From assembly GCF_016722925.1 (NCBI RefSeq), contig NZ_JAEQNC010000001.1, forward strand, positions 1 to 64,000: a stretch of 64,000 nt of DNA. The letters are read 5' to 3'. Origin of the DNA: Phytoamicus setariae. Its GTDB lineage: Bacteria; Pseudomonadota; Alphaproteobacteria; Rhizobiales; Rhizobiaceae. A program made the translations under genes and the position numbers. The notes beneath the pieces are model-generated. The model was not told where the DNA came from. It worked only from the letters and a program-made list of their open reading frames with translations, and made no database searches. Shown piece by piece: positions 9,277 through 18,642 of this stretch (the first letter of the stretch is position 1; each line of letters begins with the position of its first letter).

Positions 9277-10901
9277 CCGATCCTCTGCTTTCCATACGTG
9301 ATTTGTCCGTAGCGTTTCATCAGGGTGGCAAGACTTCTGTTGCCGTCGATCACGTATCCTTTGATATCGCCCGCGGTGAAGTTGTCGCGCTGGTCGGGGA
9401 ATCTGGTTCCGGCAAGTCGGTGACCGCCAATTCCGTGCTGAAATTGCTGCCCTATCCGGCCGCCAGCCACCCTTCCGGCCAGATCCTGTTCAAGGGCAAG
9501 GACTTGCTGAAGGCAGGTGACGAGGCGCTGCGGCAGGTGCGTGGCAACGACATCACCATGATATTCCAGGAGCCGATGACCTCGCTCAACCCGCTGCATT
9601 CGGTCGAACGGCAGATCGCCGAGATTCTGCAGTTGCACCAGCCGATCGGCGCTGCCGAGGCGCGCAAGCGGGTGATCGAACTGCTGACACAGGTCGGCAT
9701 CCGCGAGCCGGAAAAGCGGCTTGGAGCGTTTCCGCATGAACTGTCGGGCGGCCAGCGGCAGCGTGTGATGATCGCCATGGCGCTGGCAAATCGCCCGGAG
9801 CTGCTGATCGCCGACGAGCCGACCACCGCGCTCGATGTGACGGTACAGGCGCAGATCCTGGAGCTTCTCACCAAGCTCAAGACTGAGCACGGCATGTCGA
9901 TGCTGTTCATCACCCACGATCTCGGCATCGTCCGCAAGATTGCCGATCGCGTCTGCGTGATGACCAAGGGCAAGATCGTGGAGACGGGGCCGACCGCGGA
10001 TATCTTCGCCAATCCCAAGCATGAATATACGAGGCACTTGCTGGCCGCGGAGCCGAAAGGCGAGCCGCCGGTCTCGGATTCGACCAAGCCGATCATCGTC
10101 GAGACGCAGGATCTCAAGGTCTGGTTTCCGATCAAGACCGGCTTTCTCCGCAAGGTCACCGATCACGTAAAAGCCGTAGACGGCATCGATCTGACACTCA
10201 AAGCGGGCCATACGCTCGGAATCGTCGGCGAATCCGGGTCCGGCAAGACGACGCTCGGACTTGCGATCACCCGACTTATCTCGTCGCGCGGTCGTATCGC
10301 GTTTGTCGGCAAGGATATCCAGGGCGCCACCTTCTCGGAGATGCGGCCGTTGCGGCGCGAGATGCAGATCGTCTTTCAGGACCCCTACGGCTCGCTGTCG
10401 CCGCGCATGTCGGTCGGCGAAATCGTCGGTGAGGGCCTGAGTGTGCATGAACCCGGGATCGATGCGGATGCACGCGATGAGCGCGTGTCGGCGGCGCTTG
10501 CCGAAACCGGGCTGGACCCCGAGACGCGACATCGCTACCCGCACGAGTTTTCCGGTGGCCAGCGCCAGCGCATTGCCATCGCCCGGGCCATGGTGCTGAA
10601 GCCGAAATTCGTCATGCTCGACGAACCGACCTCCGCCCTCGATATGAGCGTACAGGCGCAAGTGGTCGAGTTGCTGCGCGACCTGCAGGTCAAGCACGAC
10701 CTCGCATACCTGTTCATCAGTCACGATCTCAAAGTGGTGCGGGCGCTGGCCAACGACATCATCGTCATGCGCCAGGGCAAGGTGGTGGAGCAGGGCCCGT
10801 CCAAGTCGCTGTTTTCAGCGCCGCAGGAAGACTATACCAAGGCGCTGCTTGCTGCCGCCTTCAATATCGAAGCTGTTAAAACGAAATCCATCCATCAGTG
10901 A
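9273..10901 (+). CDS. yejF: peptide ABC transporter ATPase YejF (two ABC modules)
   Basis: The protein is 542 residues from the ATG at 9273, which overlaps the yejE stop; an upstream in-frame start would lie inside yejE. Two complete nucleotide-binding domains are fused. The first has Walker A G-E-S-G-S-G-K-S, signature L-S-G-G-Q-R-Q-R and Walker B L-I-A-D-E-P-T-T-A-L-D. The second has G-E-S-G-S-G-K-T, F-S-G-G-Q-R-Q-R and M-L-D-E-P-T-S-A-L-D. This fused layout is the hallmark of YejF, since DppD and DppF are separate proteins. It powers import through YejB/YejE on the cytoplasmic face. The following dehydrogenase gene is close enough to be cotranscribed. Confidence 0.94.
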   Translation: MTDPLLSIRDLSVAFHQGGKTSVAVDHVSFDIARGEVVALVGESGSGKSVTANSVLKLLPYPAASHPSGQILFKGKDLLKAGDEALRQVRGNDITMIFQEPMTSLNPLHSVERQIAEILQLHQPIGAAEARKRVIELLTQVGIREPEKRLGAFPHELSGGQRQRVMIAMALANRPELLIADEPTTALDVTVQAQILELLTKLKTEHGMSMLFITHDLGIVRKIADRVCVMTKGKIVETGPTADIFANPKHEYTRHLLAAEPKGEPPVSDSTKPIIVETQDLKVWFPIKTGFLRKVTDHVKAVDGIDLTLKAGHTLGIVGESGSGKTTLGLAITRLISSRGRIAFVGKDIQGATFSEMRPLRREMQIVFQDPYGSLSPRMSVGEIVGEGLSVHEPGIDADARDERVSAALAETGLDPETRHRYPHEFSGGQRQRIAIARAMVLKPKFVMLDEPTSALDMSVQAQVVELLRDLQVKHDLAYLFISHDLKVVRALANDIIVMRQGKVVEQGPSKSLFSAPQEDYTKALLAAAFNIEAVKTKSIHQ

Positions 10902-10915
10902 ACCGAGAGCCTGCC

Positions 10916-11875
10916 ATGCCTGCCAAGAGCCCCGTGATTGTCGATCTCCGATTCCATCCAGAGCAAGTTCGCGAGGGTTTGAAGCATGCGTTTCCAGGTC
11001 GCGAAGTCATCAATCGCGCCGATCCGCAGCATGCCGACCGCGATCTCTCCGGTATCGACTATGCCGTTCTCTGGAAGCCGCTTGATGATCTGTTTACGCG
11101 GGCAACGGATCTGAAAGTGCTGTTTTCGGGCGGCGCGGGAGTGGACCACGTACTGACCCTGCCGGGCCTGCCGAACTTGCCCTTGGTGCGCTTCGTAGAC
11201 CATACGCTGACGACCCGCATGAGCGAATGGATCGTCATGCAATGCCTGATGCATCTTCGCCAGCACCTTGCCTACGATCGCCAGCAGCACAAGAAGATCT
11301 GGAATGCTCTTAACCAGCCCGAGGCCGCCGAGCTGACGGTCGGCATGATGGGCATGGGTGTGCTGGGCAGCGATGCCGCCAGGAAGCTCAAGGTCATGGG
11401 CTTCAACGTACTCGGATGGTCCAGAAGCGGCCGGCCGGTCGAGGGCATAGAGATGTATAGTGAAAGCGGGCTCGACGAATTCCTGTCGAAGACCGATATC
11501 CTCGTTGGGCTGTTGCCGCTGACGGCGGACACCGCAAACATCTTCGACGCGAAATTGTTTGCGAAACTCAGGAAACACGGCCCGCTTGGTGGGCCGGTAT
11601 TCATCAATGCCGGGCGCGGCGGCAGTCAGGTGGAGGCCGATCTCGCGGAAGCGCTGAAGACTGGCGTTCTCAAGGGTGCTTCGCTGGATGTCTTCCAGAT
11701 CGAACCCTTGCCGGACACTTCGCCATTCTGGACGTTGAGCAACGTGATCCTGACCCCGCACTCGGCGGCCGATTCCGACGTCAGCGCGTTGTTTGCCTAT
11801 GTCGAAAAGCAGATCGATCGCTTCGAACGTGGCGAGCCGATGGAAAACCTGGTGGCTCGCGACGCCGGCTACTGA
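10916..11875 (+). CDS. D-2-hydroxyacid dehydrogenase (glyoxylate/hydroxypyruvate reductase A-like)
   Basis: This NAD(P)H-dependent enzyme of the GhrA branch should reduce glyoxylate or hydroxypyruvate in the cytosol; substrate is inferred from family only. The nucleotide-binding turn is G-M-M-G-M-G-V-L-G-S-D-A-A. Family catalytic residues are seen as Arg in N-A-G-R-G-G, Glu in F-Q-I-E-P-L-P and His in T-P-H-S-A-A. The start at 10916 gives 319 residues; a GTG at 10898, overlapping the yejF stop, is also possible and would add six residues. It lies 14 bases after yejF and is probably read with that operon. Its stop abuts the stop of the convergent lactonase gene (TGATCA). Confidence 0.85.
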   Translation: MPAKSPVIVDLRFHPEQVREGLKHAFPGREVINRADPQHADRDLSGIDYAVLWKPLDDLFTRATDLKVLFSGGAGVDHVLTLPGLPNLPLVRFVDHTLTTRMSEWIVMQCLMHLRQHLAYDRQQHKKIWNALNQPEAAELTVGMMGMGVLGSDAARKLKVMGFNVLGWSRSGRPVEGIEMYSESGLDEFLSKTDILVGLLPLTADTANIFDAKLFAKLRKHGPLGGPVFINAGRGGSQVEADLAEALKTGVLKGASLDVFQIEPLPDTSPFWTLSNVILTPHSAADSDVSALFAYVEKQIDRFERGEPMENLVARDAGY

Positions 11876-12961
11876 TCATTCGGGCTGCAGGAATGCCACG
11901 TCCAGAGGTGCCGGAACCGGCCAGGACAAAATAGGTCGGGGCGACAATTGCCCCGATGCAAAATCCCAGCCGAACACGCAGACGGTATCGGATTTCTGAT
12001 TGGCGACCGCAAGGTAGCGGCCTGTGGCGTCGAAGCGGATGGCGCGGGGAAAGGCGCCGCCGCAATCGGTCTCGCTTTTCAGCCGGGCGATGCCGGTTTC
12101 CGGGTCTGTCCAGAAGGTGGCAATCGTGTCGGCCCCACGGTTGGCAGCGAGCACGCAGTGGCCTTCCGGCGAAATTGAAATACCGGAAGGGTAGTTGCGA
12201 ACCTCAGTGTCTCGGGCGGTCGCAGGCTCGCTTGCCAATAGCTCTGCGGTCTGTGCGTGCACATCGAACGAGACGCTCATCAGGCTCGAAGCAAGCTCGC
12301 CGGTCACGTAGATCAGCGGCCTCGAGGGATGAAAAACCGCGTGCCGGGGACCGCTTCCCGGCGGCAATTTCAAATGAAATGCCAGGGCGATCGTGCCGTT
12401 CGCAGCGTCGAACCGATAGAAGTGGAGGCTGTCGGTGCCGAGATCGATAGCGGCGAGCAGCCGATTGTCCGGGCTGATTGACACAAAGTGGCAATGGGGC
12501 CCCTGCTGGCGCGCCCGGTCCGGTCCGTGCCCATCATGCTCGGCGTGGCCCGTCAGCCTACCGACGCTGCCATCCGCCTCGAGCGAGAATATGGCAATCG
12601 ACAGCGGCCCCGCCTCGGGTTGAGTCTGATAGTTCGCCACGAAGAGGAAGTTCTCCCGCCGGTCGAGACTGATATGAACCGCGGCGTTTCCGCCGGTCGC
12701 TGCGTGACTTTCGGCTGTGAGCCCTGCGGTTGAAACGGACACGGCGGTCACCCTGCCTTGCCCATTGGCAATTTCGCTGGTCACATAGAGCTTGCTTCTT
12801 CGCGCCGACCACGCGGCAAAGGAGGGGTGCGGAACGGTCTTGGTGGTTGCGTGTTCGGCAACACCTGTCAGTGCGCCATCCGTTTTGAAAAGAGAGATCT
12901 GGCCGGTCCCGCCGCTGCCCGAAGCTGCAGAGAGGGTCGCGACCAACAATTCCGGCATCAT
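11876..12961 (-). CDS. lactonase family beta-propeller protein (6-phosphogluconolactonase-like)
   Basis: The 361-residue protein belongs to the YbhE/Pgl beta-propeller family that hydrolyses 6-phosphogluconolactone or related sugar lactones. Repeated blade phrases are visible: Y-V-T-S-E-I-A-N-G, F-L-F-V-A-N-Y-Q, L-L-A-A-I-D-L-G-T-D, L-I-Y-V-T-G-E-L, C-V-L-A-A-N-R-G-A-D-T and Y-L-A-V-A-N-Q-K-S-D. The conserved H-P-S-F-A and G-P-R-H-A-V-F-H-P segments fit the active-site side. A GGAG site lies just before tandem ATG codons at 12961 and 12958. It has no signal peptide, so it should be cytosolic. It converges on the dehydrogenase gene with no bases between the stops. The exact lactone is unknown. 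Confidence 0.82.
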   Translation of the reverse strand: MMPELLVATLSAASGSGGTGQISLFKTDGALTGVAEHATTKTVPHPSFAAWSARRSKLYVTSEIANGQGRVTAVSVSTAGLTAESHAATGGNAAVHISLDRRENFLFVANYQTQPEAGPLSIAIFSLEADGSVGRLTGHAEHDGHGPDRARQQGPHCHFVSISPDNRLLAAIDLGTDSLHFYRFDAANGTIALAFHLKLPPGSGPRHAVFHPSRPLIYVTGELASSLMSVSFDVHAQTAELLASEPATARDTEVRNYPSGISISPEGHCVLAANRGADTIATFWTDPETGIARLKSETDCGGAFPRAIRFDATGRYLAVANQKSDTVCVFGWDFASGQLSPRPILSWPVPAPLDVAFLQPE

Positions 12962-13141
12962 TCATCTCCTGTTGCAGCGGCACTCATGCCGGTTTTGATC
13001 GTGAAGGCAAGGCAGCGAGTAATACATTGACGTTTACGTCAATGGCAAATATCTCTGGGATAAAGAGCTTGCGGCACCATCGGTTCTTGATCATCCTCCG
13101 GAGGAGAGGTGCGGATGATCAGGGCGAATCGGGAGGAATGA

Positions 13142-14842
13142 ATGACGGCAATCGAGCAGAAACCAGAGGTGACGGCTCTAGCGCGGCCCTGGCTCAAGTC
13201 CTATCCGGATGGCGTGCCGCACGACATTGGGCCGTTGCAGCATCGCTCGGTCGCCGCGCTCTTCGAAAACTCCTGCAGCGACAATCGCGACAAGGCCGGC
13301 TTCACCTGCATGGGCCGCACCATGACCTTCGGCGAAGTCGAGGAGCAATCTCTCAAGGTGGCTGCCTGGCTGCAGTCGAAGGGTGTCGTCAAGGGTGACC
13401 GGGTCGGCATCATGCTGCCCAATATCCTGCAGTTTCCGGTCGTGACCATGGCCGCGCTGCGGGCCGGGTGCATCGTGGTCAACATCAATCCACTCTATAC
13501 GCCACGCGAGTTGCACCACCAGCTGGCCGATTCCGGCGTGACCGTCCTGTTTGCTCTGGAAAATTTCGCGTCGACCGTTCAGGCCTCGTTGCAGGAAACC
13601 AGCGTCAGGCATGTGGTCATCGCGACGATGGGCGATTTGCTTGGCCTCAAGGGGCACCTCGTCAATTTCGTCGTCCGCAAGGTCAAGAAACTGGTCCCGG
13701 CCTGGTCGCTGCCCGAGCATACAGGATTTAAAGCACTCCTTTCCGCGGGCGCGTCACTGCCCTTTACAGCGGTTTCCATCGAGCCGTCTGACATCGCCTT
13801 CCTGCAGTATACCGGTGGCACCACCGGGGTTGCCAAGGGCGCGATGTTGACCAATGCCAACGTCCTGTCGAATGCCGCCCAGACAGCCGCGTGGCTGAAG
13901 ACCGCGTTCGATTTGAAGGGGCATCCGGCTGATCTGACTTTCGTCTGCCCGCTGCCGCTCTACCACATCTTCGCGCTGACCGTGAACATGGTGATGGGCA
14001 TGACCGAAGGCGCGCGCAACCTGCTGATACCGAACCCGCGCGACATACGCGGCTTCATCAAGGAATTGAAGAAAACACGTTTCCACGTTTTCCCCGGTCT
14101 CAACACGCTGTTCAACGCGCTTGCCAACAATCCGGATTTTGCAGCGGTCGATTTCCGGGGGCTGATGCTGACGCTGTCCGGTGGTATGGCATGCCAGCGG
14201 TCCGTCGCCGAGCGTTGGCAGTCGATCACCAAATGCGTAATTTCGGAAGGTTACGGCCTGTCGGAAACGTCGCCGATTGCTACGGTCAATCGCCTCGATG
14301 CGGCGGGGTTCACGGGCTTCATCGGTCTGCCGCTGCCCTCGACCGAAATCGATATCCGCGACGATGACGGCAATTCCCTTGCCCTCGGCGTGGTCGGGGA
14401 AATCTGCATTCGTGGTCCCCAGGTGATGGCGGGCTACTGGAACCGGCCCGACGAAACCGCCAAGGTGATGACGGCAGATGGCTACTTCCGCTCCGGCGAC
14501 ATGGGGTTCATGGATGCGGACGGATACACCAAGATTGTCGACCGCAAGAAGGATATGATCATCGTTTCCGGCTTCAACGTCTATCCCAACGAGGTGGAGG
14601 AAGTCGTCGCCTCGCATCCCGGTGTCCTGGAGGTGGCGGCCATCGGCGTGCCTGACGATGTGACCGGCGAGGCCGTGAAACTCTACATCGTCAAAAGAGA
14701 TGCGAGCCTCACGGCCGATGCGGTCAAGGCCTTTTGTGCGTCGTCGCTTACCAACTATAAGCGCCCGAAATTTATCGAGTTCCGCGACAGTCTGCCCAAA
14801 TCCAATGTGGGCAAGATCCTGCGTAAGGAACTCAGGGGCTGA
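13142..14842 (+). CDS. fadD: long-chain fatty acid-CoA ligase
   Basis: FadD activates fatty acids to acyl-CoA through an acyl-adenylate, feeding beta-oxidation or lipid synthesis. The 566-residue protein carries the AMP-binding motif Y-T-G-G-T-T-G-V-A-K-G near residue 225, S-E-G-Y-G-L-S-E-T-S-P near 365, the hinge phrase with G-Y-F-R-S-G-D-M-G-F, and the C-terminal V-D-R-K-K-D-M-I-I-V-S-G-F-N-V-Y-P. The invariant catalytic Lys near the end lies in S-N-V-G-K-I-L-R. The start has a strong GGGAGGA site. It converges on the next minus-strand gene with touching stop codons (TGACTA). In Sinorhizobium and Agrobacterium FadD influences swarming and virulence-related surface traits (family knowledge). 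Confidence 0.93.
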   Translation: MTAIEQKPEVTALARPWLKSYPDGVPHDIGPLQHRSVAALFENSCSDNRDKAGFTCMGRTMTFGEVEEQSLKVAAWLQSKGVVKGDRVGIMLPNILQFPVVTMAALRAGCIVVNINPLYTPRELHHQLADSGVTVLFALENFASTVQASLQETSVRHVVIATMGDLLGLKGHLVNFVVRKVKKLVPAWSLPEHTGFKALLSAGASLPFTAVSIEPSDIAFLQYTGGTTGVAKGAMLTNANVLSNAAQTAAWLKTAFDLKGHPADLTFVCPLPLYHIFALTVNMVMGMTEGARNLLIPNPRDIRGFIKELKKTRFHVFPGLNTLFNALANNPDFAAVDFRGLMLTLSGGMACQRSVAERWQSITKCVISEGYGLSETSPIATVNRLDAAGFTGFIGLPLPSTEIDIRDDDGNSLALGVVGEICIRGPQVMAGYWNRPDETAKVMTADGYFRSGDMGFMDADGYTKIVDRKKDMIIVSGFNVYPNEVEEVVASHPGVLEVAAIGVPDDVTGEAVKLYIVKRDASLTADAVKAFCASSLTNYKRPKFIEFRDSLPKSNVGKILRKELRG

Positions 14843-15715
14843 CTATTTTTTCTGGCGGTCAATGAGTTCGAGATAAAGACCGGCGTGGTCAAGATCCGTG
14901 CCGTCCATCTCATGCACCAAGCGATGGAAACGGCCCTGCTGCAATTCCGAAAGCGGCAGGCTAAGGCCCAGATCGGTCGCGGCTTCGATCAGGTTGTTGA
15001 GGTCCTTGAGCTGCAGCGCGGAGCGGCCGCCGGGCACGAAGTTCTCATCGGCCATCCGCTTACCATGCTGCTGCAGGATGACCGAGTCGGCAAAGCCGCC
15101 TTTGAGCGCATCGCGGAACTTGTTCATGTCAGCGCCGGCGGCTTTCATCAGCAGCATGGCTTCCGCAACTATGCCGATCGTGGTCGCCACGATGCCCTGG
15201 TTGGCGAGCTTGGAAAGCTGCCCCGATCCGGAGGGACCAACCAGCACTGGCCGCCCCATTGCCGAAAGCGCGGCCTCCACCTTGGCGAAATCTTCTTCGG
15301 TGCCGCCTGCCATGATCGCCAGGGTTCCATCCGTTGCACCCTTGGTGCCGCCCGACACCGGCGCGTCGATGTGACCGATGCCGAATGGCGAAAGCAGATC
15401 GCGGTGCGCGCGTGCCTCGTTCGGCTTGATCGAGCTCATGTCCACCAGCACTGCACCCTTGCGGGCAGACCGGGCAACACCACAGCCGTCTATCAGCGCG
15501 CGTACGGCTGCACCGTCGGATACCATAGTGATGATGATATCGGCCGCAGCCACCGCATCGGCGGGCGTGAAGGCAAGCGTTGCGCCGTCGACAACGAGAG
15601 CTTCCGCCTTGTTGGCCGTCCTGTTCCAGACGGCTACGTCAAATCCGGCCTTCAAGAGGTTGCGCACCATCGGCGCACCCATCAATCCGGTTCCCAAAAA
15701 GGCAATTTTCGTCAT
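14843..15715 (-). CDS. NAD-binding beta-hydroxyacid dehydrogenase (3-hydroxyisobutyrate dehydrogenase family)
   Basis: This is a 290-residue enzyme from the ATG at 15715, preceded by a GGGAGG site. Earlier in-frame codons have no family similarity. The N-terminal Rossmann motif is F-L-G-T-G-L-M-G-A-P-M. The substrate-binding phrase is D-A-P-V-S-G-G-T-K-G-A and the catalytic Lys is in L-S-K-L-A-N-Q-G. Members oxidise 3-hydroxyisobutyrate, tartronate semialdehyde, 6-phosphogluconate-like or glyoxylate substrates, and sequence alone does not tell which. It lies 70 bases downstream of the DSD1-like gene on the same strand and could be the last gene of that operon. Its stop touches that of fadD. 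Confidence 0.85.
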   Translation of the reverse strand: MTKIAFLGTGLMGAPMVRNLLKAGFDVAVWNRTANKAEALVVDGATLAFTPADAVAAADIIITMVSDGAAVRALIDGCGVARSARKGAVLVDMSSIKPNEARAHRDLLSPFGIGHIDAPVSGGTKGATDGTLAIMAGGTEEDFAKVEAALSAMGRPVLVGPSGSGQLSKLANQGIVATTIGIVAEAMLLMKAAGADMNKFRDALKGGFADSVILQQHGKRMADENFVPGGRSALQLKDLNNLIEAATDLGLSLPLSELQQGRFHRLVHEMDGTDLDHAGLYLELIDRQKK

Positions 15716-15785
15716 GCAAACCTCCCGCAATATGTCAGGAGGGTATAAGACCAAAAAATCGATCGGGAACAAGGGCGCTGGAGTG

Positions 15786-16955
15786 TTATCCAAGCGGCAG
15801 CGGTTGCCATTGCCCAGTGATATGGCCGTTTTCGAATACGAGCAGCGGCCCGAATTGTTGCAACACTGCCTCGCTCTGGGTGGGGCGCAAGAAAGCGTAG
15901 TCGCCTTCCGCAAGCGTGCTGCCAGTGCCGAGCGCAAAGAACTGTTGATTGGAACTTGCACCCCAGAGTGAATTTTCCCTGAGATCGGCCGGCCAGGCGG
16001 GCTTGGCCATCCACTTGCCGCTATACAGGAAGCATCCCTTGTTTGGGAATCTGCCGATCTTTTGCATGAGTTGGGTCAGCAAGCGCGGCCCGGGCAGCCG
16101 GGCTTCGACGATTTTCAGCACCGGTGTCGCGATGAACAATGCTGGCAAGAGCCCAGCGAGTTCGTCGCCTTCGAAATCGGTGGGTTGCAGGAACCCCGAG
16201 CCCATCGATACCTCGTTTGCCTTGCTTTCCCCACCATAGCCCAACGCCGTCAGGCTTCCCCCGATGTTGAGGATAGTCCGGTCAGCGGGGTCGAACACTG
16301 CAACAAATGCGTTGAAGCGTTCGACCACCTTGCGGCGCTCGCCGTCCGCCCCGCCCAGCATACGGGGTATTTTCGACAGATGCGCTTCATAGCCCATCAA
16401 CCCTTCGCATTTCAGCATTGGATCGCCTGCAACGGACAGCAGCGCATCGCGCAGGCTTTCGGGGTCGGCAAAGCCGCCGCGATGCATTCCGACATCGACC
16501 TCGGCGGCAAACCGCAACCGGAGGCCGGTATTGCGGGCAAGGTCTGCATAGGCGTGCAGACGGGTGGTGCTGTCGATGAGGTGGACCACCCGGTCGGACA
16601 TGTCTTCACGTTCGCAGCTGTTCATACATGCCAACGAATGCTGGAGCGCACCGATGGGCATCGGTTTGCCGAACAGGATTTCGGCATCGGGCATGGCAGA
16701 CAGCACCGCGCGAGCAATTGGCAGGTGAAAACTCATGATGCGGTTGGTCTGAAGCCTGTTCATGAGATGGCCGAGCAAGGGCAGGACGGCGAGCGATTTG
16801 TCGGCCAGCCTCACCGGTCGCCCGGGTTGAAGTCTTTGCTTGACGAGATCGATATTGGCGTCGAGCCTGATCTTGTCGATGACGAGTGCAGGTCGCCAGC
16901 AGCCCGCTTCACGCAGCGCGCGGCCCAGCACTTCGAAATAGGCGCCATCCGTCAT
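15786..16955 (-). CDS. DSD1/alanine-racemase-fold PLP-dependent enzyme
   Basis: The 389-residue protein looks like a fold-type III PLP enzyme (D-threonine aldolase / D-serine dehydratase group). The likely PLP Lys is in R-L-A-D-K-S-L near residue 53, after P-A-L-V-I-D-K-I-R-L-D-A-N. E-V-D-V-G-M-H-R-G-G and G-Y-E-A-H are typical barrel phrases. The C-terminal domain has G-T-G-S-T-L-A-E-G-D-Y-A-F-L-R-P. The zinc His/Cys pair of characterised D-serine dehydratases is not obvious here, so the reaction may differ (deaminase, aldolase or racemase). Its start overlaps the stop of the upstream oxidase gene (ATGA), which argues for one operon and a linked function. Confidence 0.75.
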   Translation of the reverse strand: MTDGAYFEVLGRALREAGCWRPALVIDKIRLDANIDLVKQRLQPGRPVRLADKSLAVLPLLGHLMNRLQTNRIMSFHLPIARAVLSAMPDAEILFGKPMPIGALQHSLACMNSCEREDMSDRVVHLIDSTTRLHAYADLARNTGLRLRFAAEVDVGMHRGGFADPESLRDALLSVAGDPMLKCEGLMGYEAHLSKIPRMLGGADGERRKVVERFNAFVAVFDPADRTILNIGGSLTALGYGGESKANEVSMGSGFLQPTDFEGDELAGLLPALFIATPVLKIVEARLPGPRLLTQLMQKIGRFPNKGCFLYSGKWMAKPAWPADLRENSLWGASSNQQFFALGTGSTLAEGDYAFLRPTQSEAVLQQFGPLLVFENGHITGQWQPLPLG

Positions 16956-18235
16956 TCAACACCCAACAACTTGGCGATATAGGGCGTTACAAAGCGATTG
17001 TCGGGATCCAGATCACGGCGGACCTCCATCGCGTCCTTCCATCGGGGATAGAGCTTTGACAGCTCTACTGCGCTGAGATTGTGCATCTTGCCCCAATGCG
17101 GCCGGCCGCCATGGCGACGAAAGATCGATTCGGCTGCCTTCTGGTAGTGTAGGGGATCTTCCGACGCATCATGGTGGATGGCGATGGAGCAGGTCGGGCG
17201 TTTGTAGAAGGGGCTGAGCCAGAAATTGTCCGCGGCGACAGTGCGGACTTCCATCGGAAAATAGACATCCGGGAAGAGATCCTCGGTCAACTGGATGATT
17301 TCCGCGAGCACTTTGGGGCCTTCCTCGATCGGCAGGTGGTATTCCATCTCGTTGAAGCGCGTGCGGCGGTCGCTGGTGTAGACCTTCAGCCAGTCCTCGA
17401 CATAGTCCTCGCGCGGCAGCTTTCGCATGGCATTGCAGATCAGTGCGCGGCGGGCCCAGGGAAACCATTTGAGCATGTTGCGCAGCATTTTCAGAGTTGC
17501 CAGCCCCTCCTCGTCGTCTTCCGGCGGGCGATGGGTGATCGGCTCGTCGGTGATGTCACTCGCAAGGAACATCGCGTGGCCGGAAAAGGGGATGAAGTAG
17601 AATTCGGCCGAGCGGTGGGCCGTCATCATGTCGTGGAAGTTGGCGAGCATGTCTTCGATCGGCAACACCCAACGCCGCTTGCGCATGCGGTACGCTGGCA
17701 GGTTGTTCAGCGTAACCTCCGTGATAATGCCGAAAGCTCCCAGTGTCACGCCTGTGGCCTCGAGCATGTCGCCATGCACCGCCTTTGAATAGCTGCGCTG
17801 CCCGCCCCTACCATCGACAAGCTCTACCCGCTCGACCAGAGTGTGGTAAGCGCCGAGCCTTGATCCAGTCCCATGGGTGGCCGTGCCGAGAGAACCGCCG
17901 ATCGTCTGCTTGTCGATGTCACCCATGTTTGCAAGTGCCTGACCGACACCTTGCAGCATCGGCGTCAGCTTGCCGAGCGTGGTGCCCGCGCCGACCGTTG
18001 CCTGCAACGTCTTAGGATCATGCGACTTTAAGCCTTCAAGCTTCTGCAGCGAAACGATGGTGCCTGCGCTGGGAACGAGTGGTGTGAACGAATGCCCGGA
18101 GCCGGCAACCCGTACCGGTCCGGGTGCGGATCTGACGACCGCCTGCAATTCCTCCACCGAGCCGGGCGACGCTCGCTGTGCAGGCTCGGCGGAAATGTAG
18201 CCCGACCAGTTCGTCCATCCCGATGCAGAGGCCAT
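16952..18235 (-). CDS. FAD-linked sugar-acid oxidase (aldonolactone oxidase family)
   Basis: This is a 427-residue protein from the ATG at 18235; a longer in-frame start at 18310 is possible, and neither has a strong ribosome site. The N-terminal PP-loop FAD domain shows V-R-V-A-G-S-G-H-S-F-T-P-L and G-G-S-L-G-T-A-T-H-G-T-G. The C-terminal aldonolactone-oxidase domain ends with H-W-G-K-M-H and P-D-N-R-F-V-T-P-Y. Relatives oxidise L-gulono-, L-galactono- or D-arabinono-1,4-lactone, or alditols. The His of S-G-H-S-F is where many members attach FAD covalently. It is first in a minus-strand group with the DSD1-like enzyme and diverges from a tetR-type gene that may control it. Confidence 0.83.
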   Translation of the reverse strand: MASASGWTNWSGYISAEPAQRASPGSVEELQAVVRSAPGPVRVAGSGHSFTPLVPSAGTIVSLQKLEGLKSHDPKTLQATVGAGTTLGKLTPMLQGVGQALANMGDIDKQTIGGSLGTATHGTGSRLGAYHTLVERVELVDGRGGQRSYSKAVHGDMLEATGVTLGAFGIITEVTLNNLPAYRMRKRRWVLPIEDMLANFHDMMTAHRSAEFYFIPFSGHAMFLASDITDEPITHRPPEDDEEGLATLKMLRNMLKWFPWARRALICNAMRKLPREDYVEDWLKVYTSDRRTRFNEMEYHLPIEEGPKVLAEIIQLTEDLFPDVYFPMEVRTVAADNFWLSPFYKRPTCSIAIHHDASEDPLHYQKAAESIFRRHGGRPHWGKMHNLSAVELSKLYPRWKDAMEVRRDLDPDNRFVTPYIAKLLGVE

Positions 18236-18642
18236 TCTGAAAATCCGTTTGGTTGTTTTTGGACAATGCTGGAGGAACAACGCCGGCTTGCTGGAGCCGT
18301 GCGGCGTCATCGCCTGCGTTCAGGAAGTGGTGGGTCGGGGCGAAAGTAGTGCGCTTTGGCGAAAACGGCGCGCCAAGTAAAACCAGTTGACGCCCTTGTG
18401 TCAGGCTGCCGGAAGAACCGGGCGCGCGAGCGCGGGAAAACGCGCTCCCCACAGTTGCCCAGCCGGTCGAAATCCGCTTCGATACAGAGGATTCCTGCTG
18501 CATCGACGCGCCTCGCACTTGCATTTTTCGCATGGGTCGGACAACACTGTTCTAATATAAGTGGGGGCAAGCATTGCGAACCTGACATTCGATCAGGTTG
18601 TTGTCAATGCCCGCTCTTGGAGAGGAAAGACGTTGCTTTTAC
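18236..18642. other. divergent intergenic region between oxidase and TetR genes
   Basis: About 400 bases without a credible gene separate the divergent oxidase and TetR-family genes. Both promoters and any TetR operator must lie here. Short frames on both strands have no recognisable protein character. I did not find a convincing long palindrome by eye. AGAGGAAAG at about 18620-18628 may be the ribosome site of the TetR gene. Confidence 0.45.

Noticed and set aside
8814-10724. 636-residue open frame on the minus strand
   Set aside because: It lies opposite yejE/yejF, which have complete permease and ABC motifs. The antisense frame has no ribosome site or family character and reflects GC-rich codon bias.
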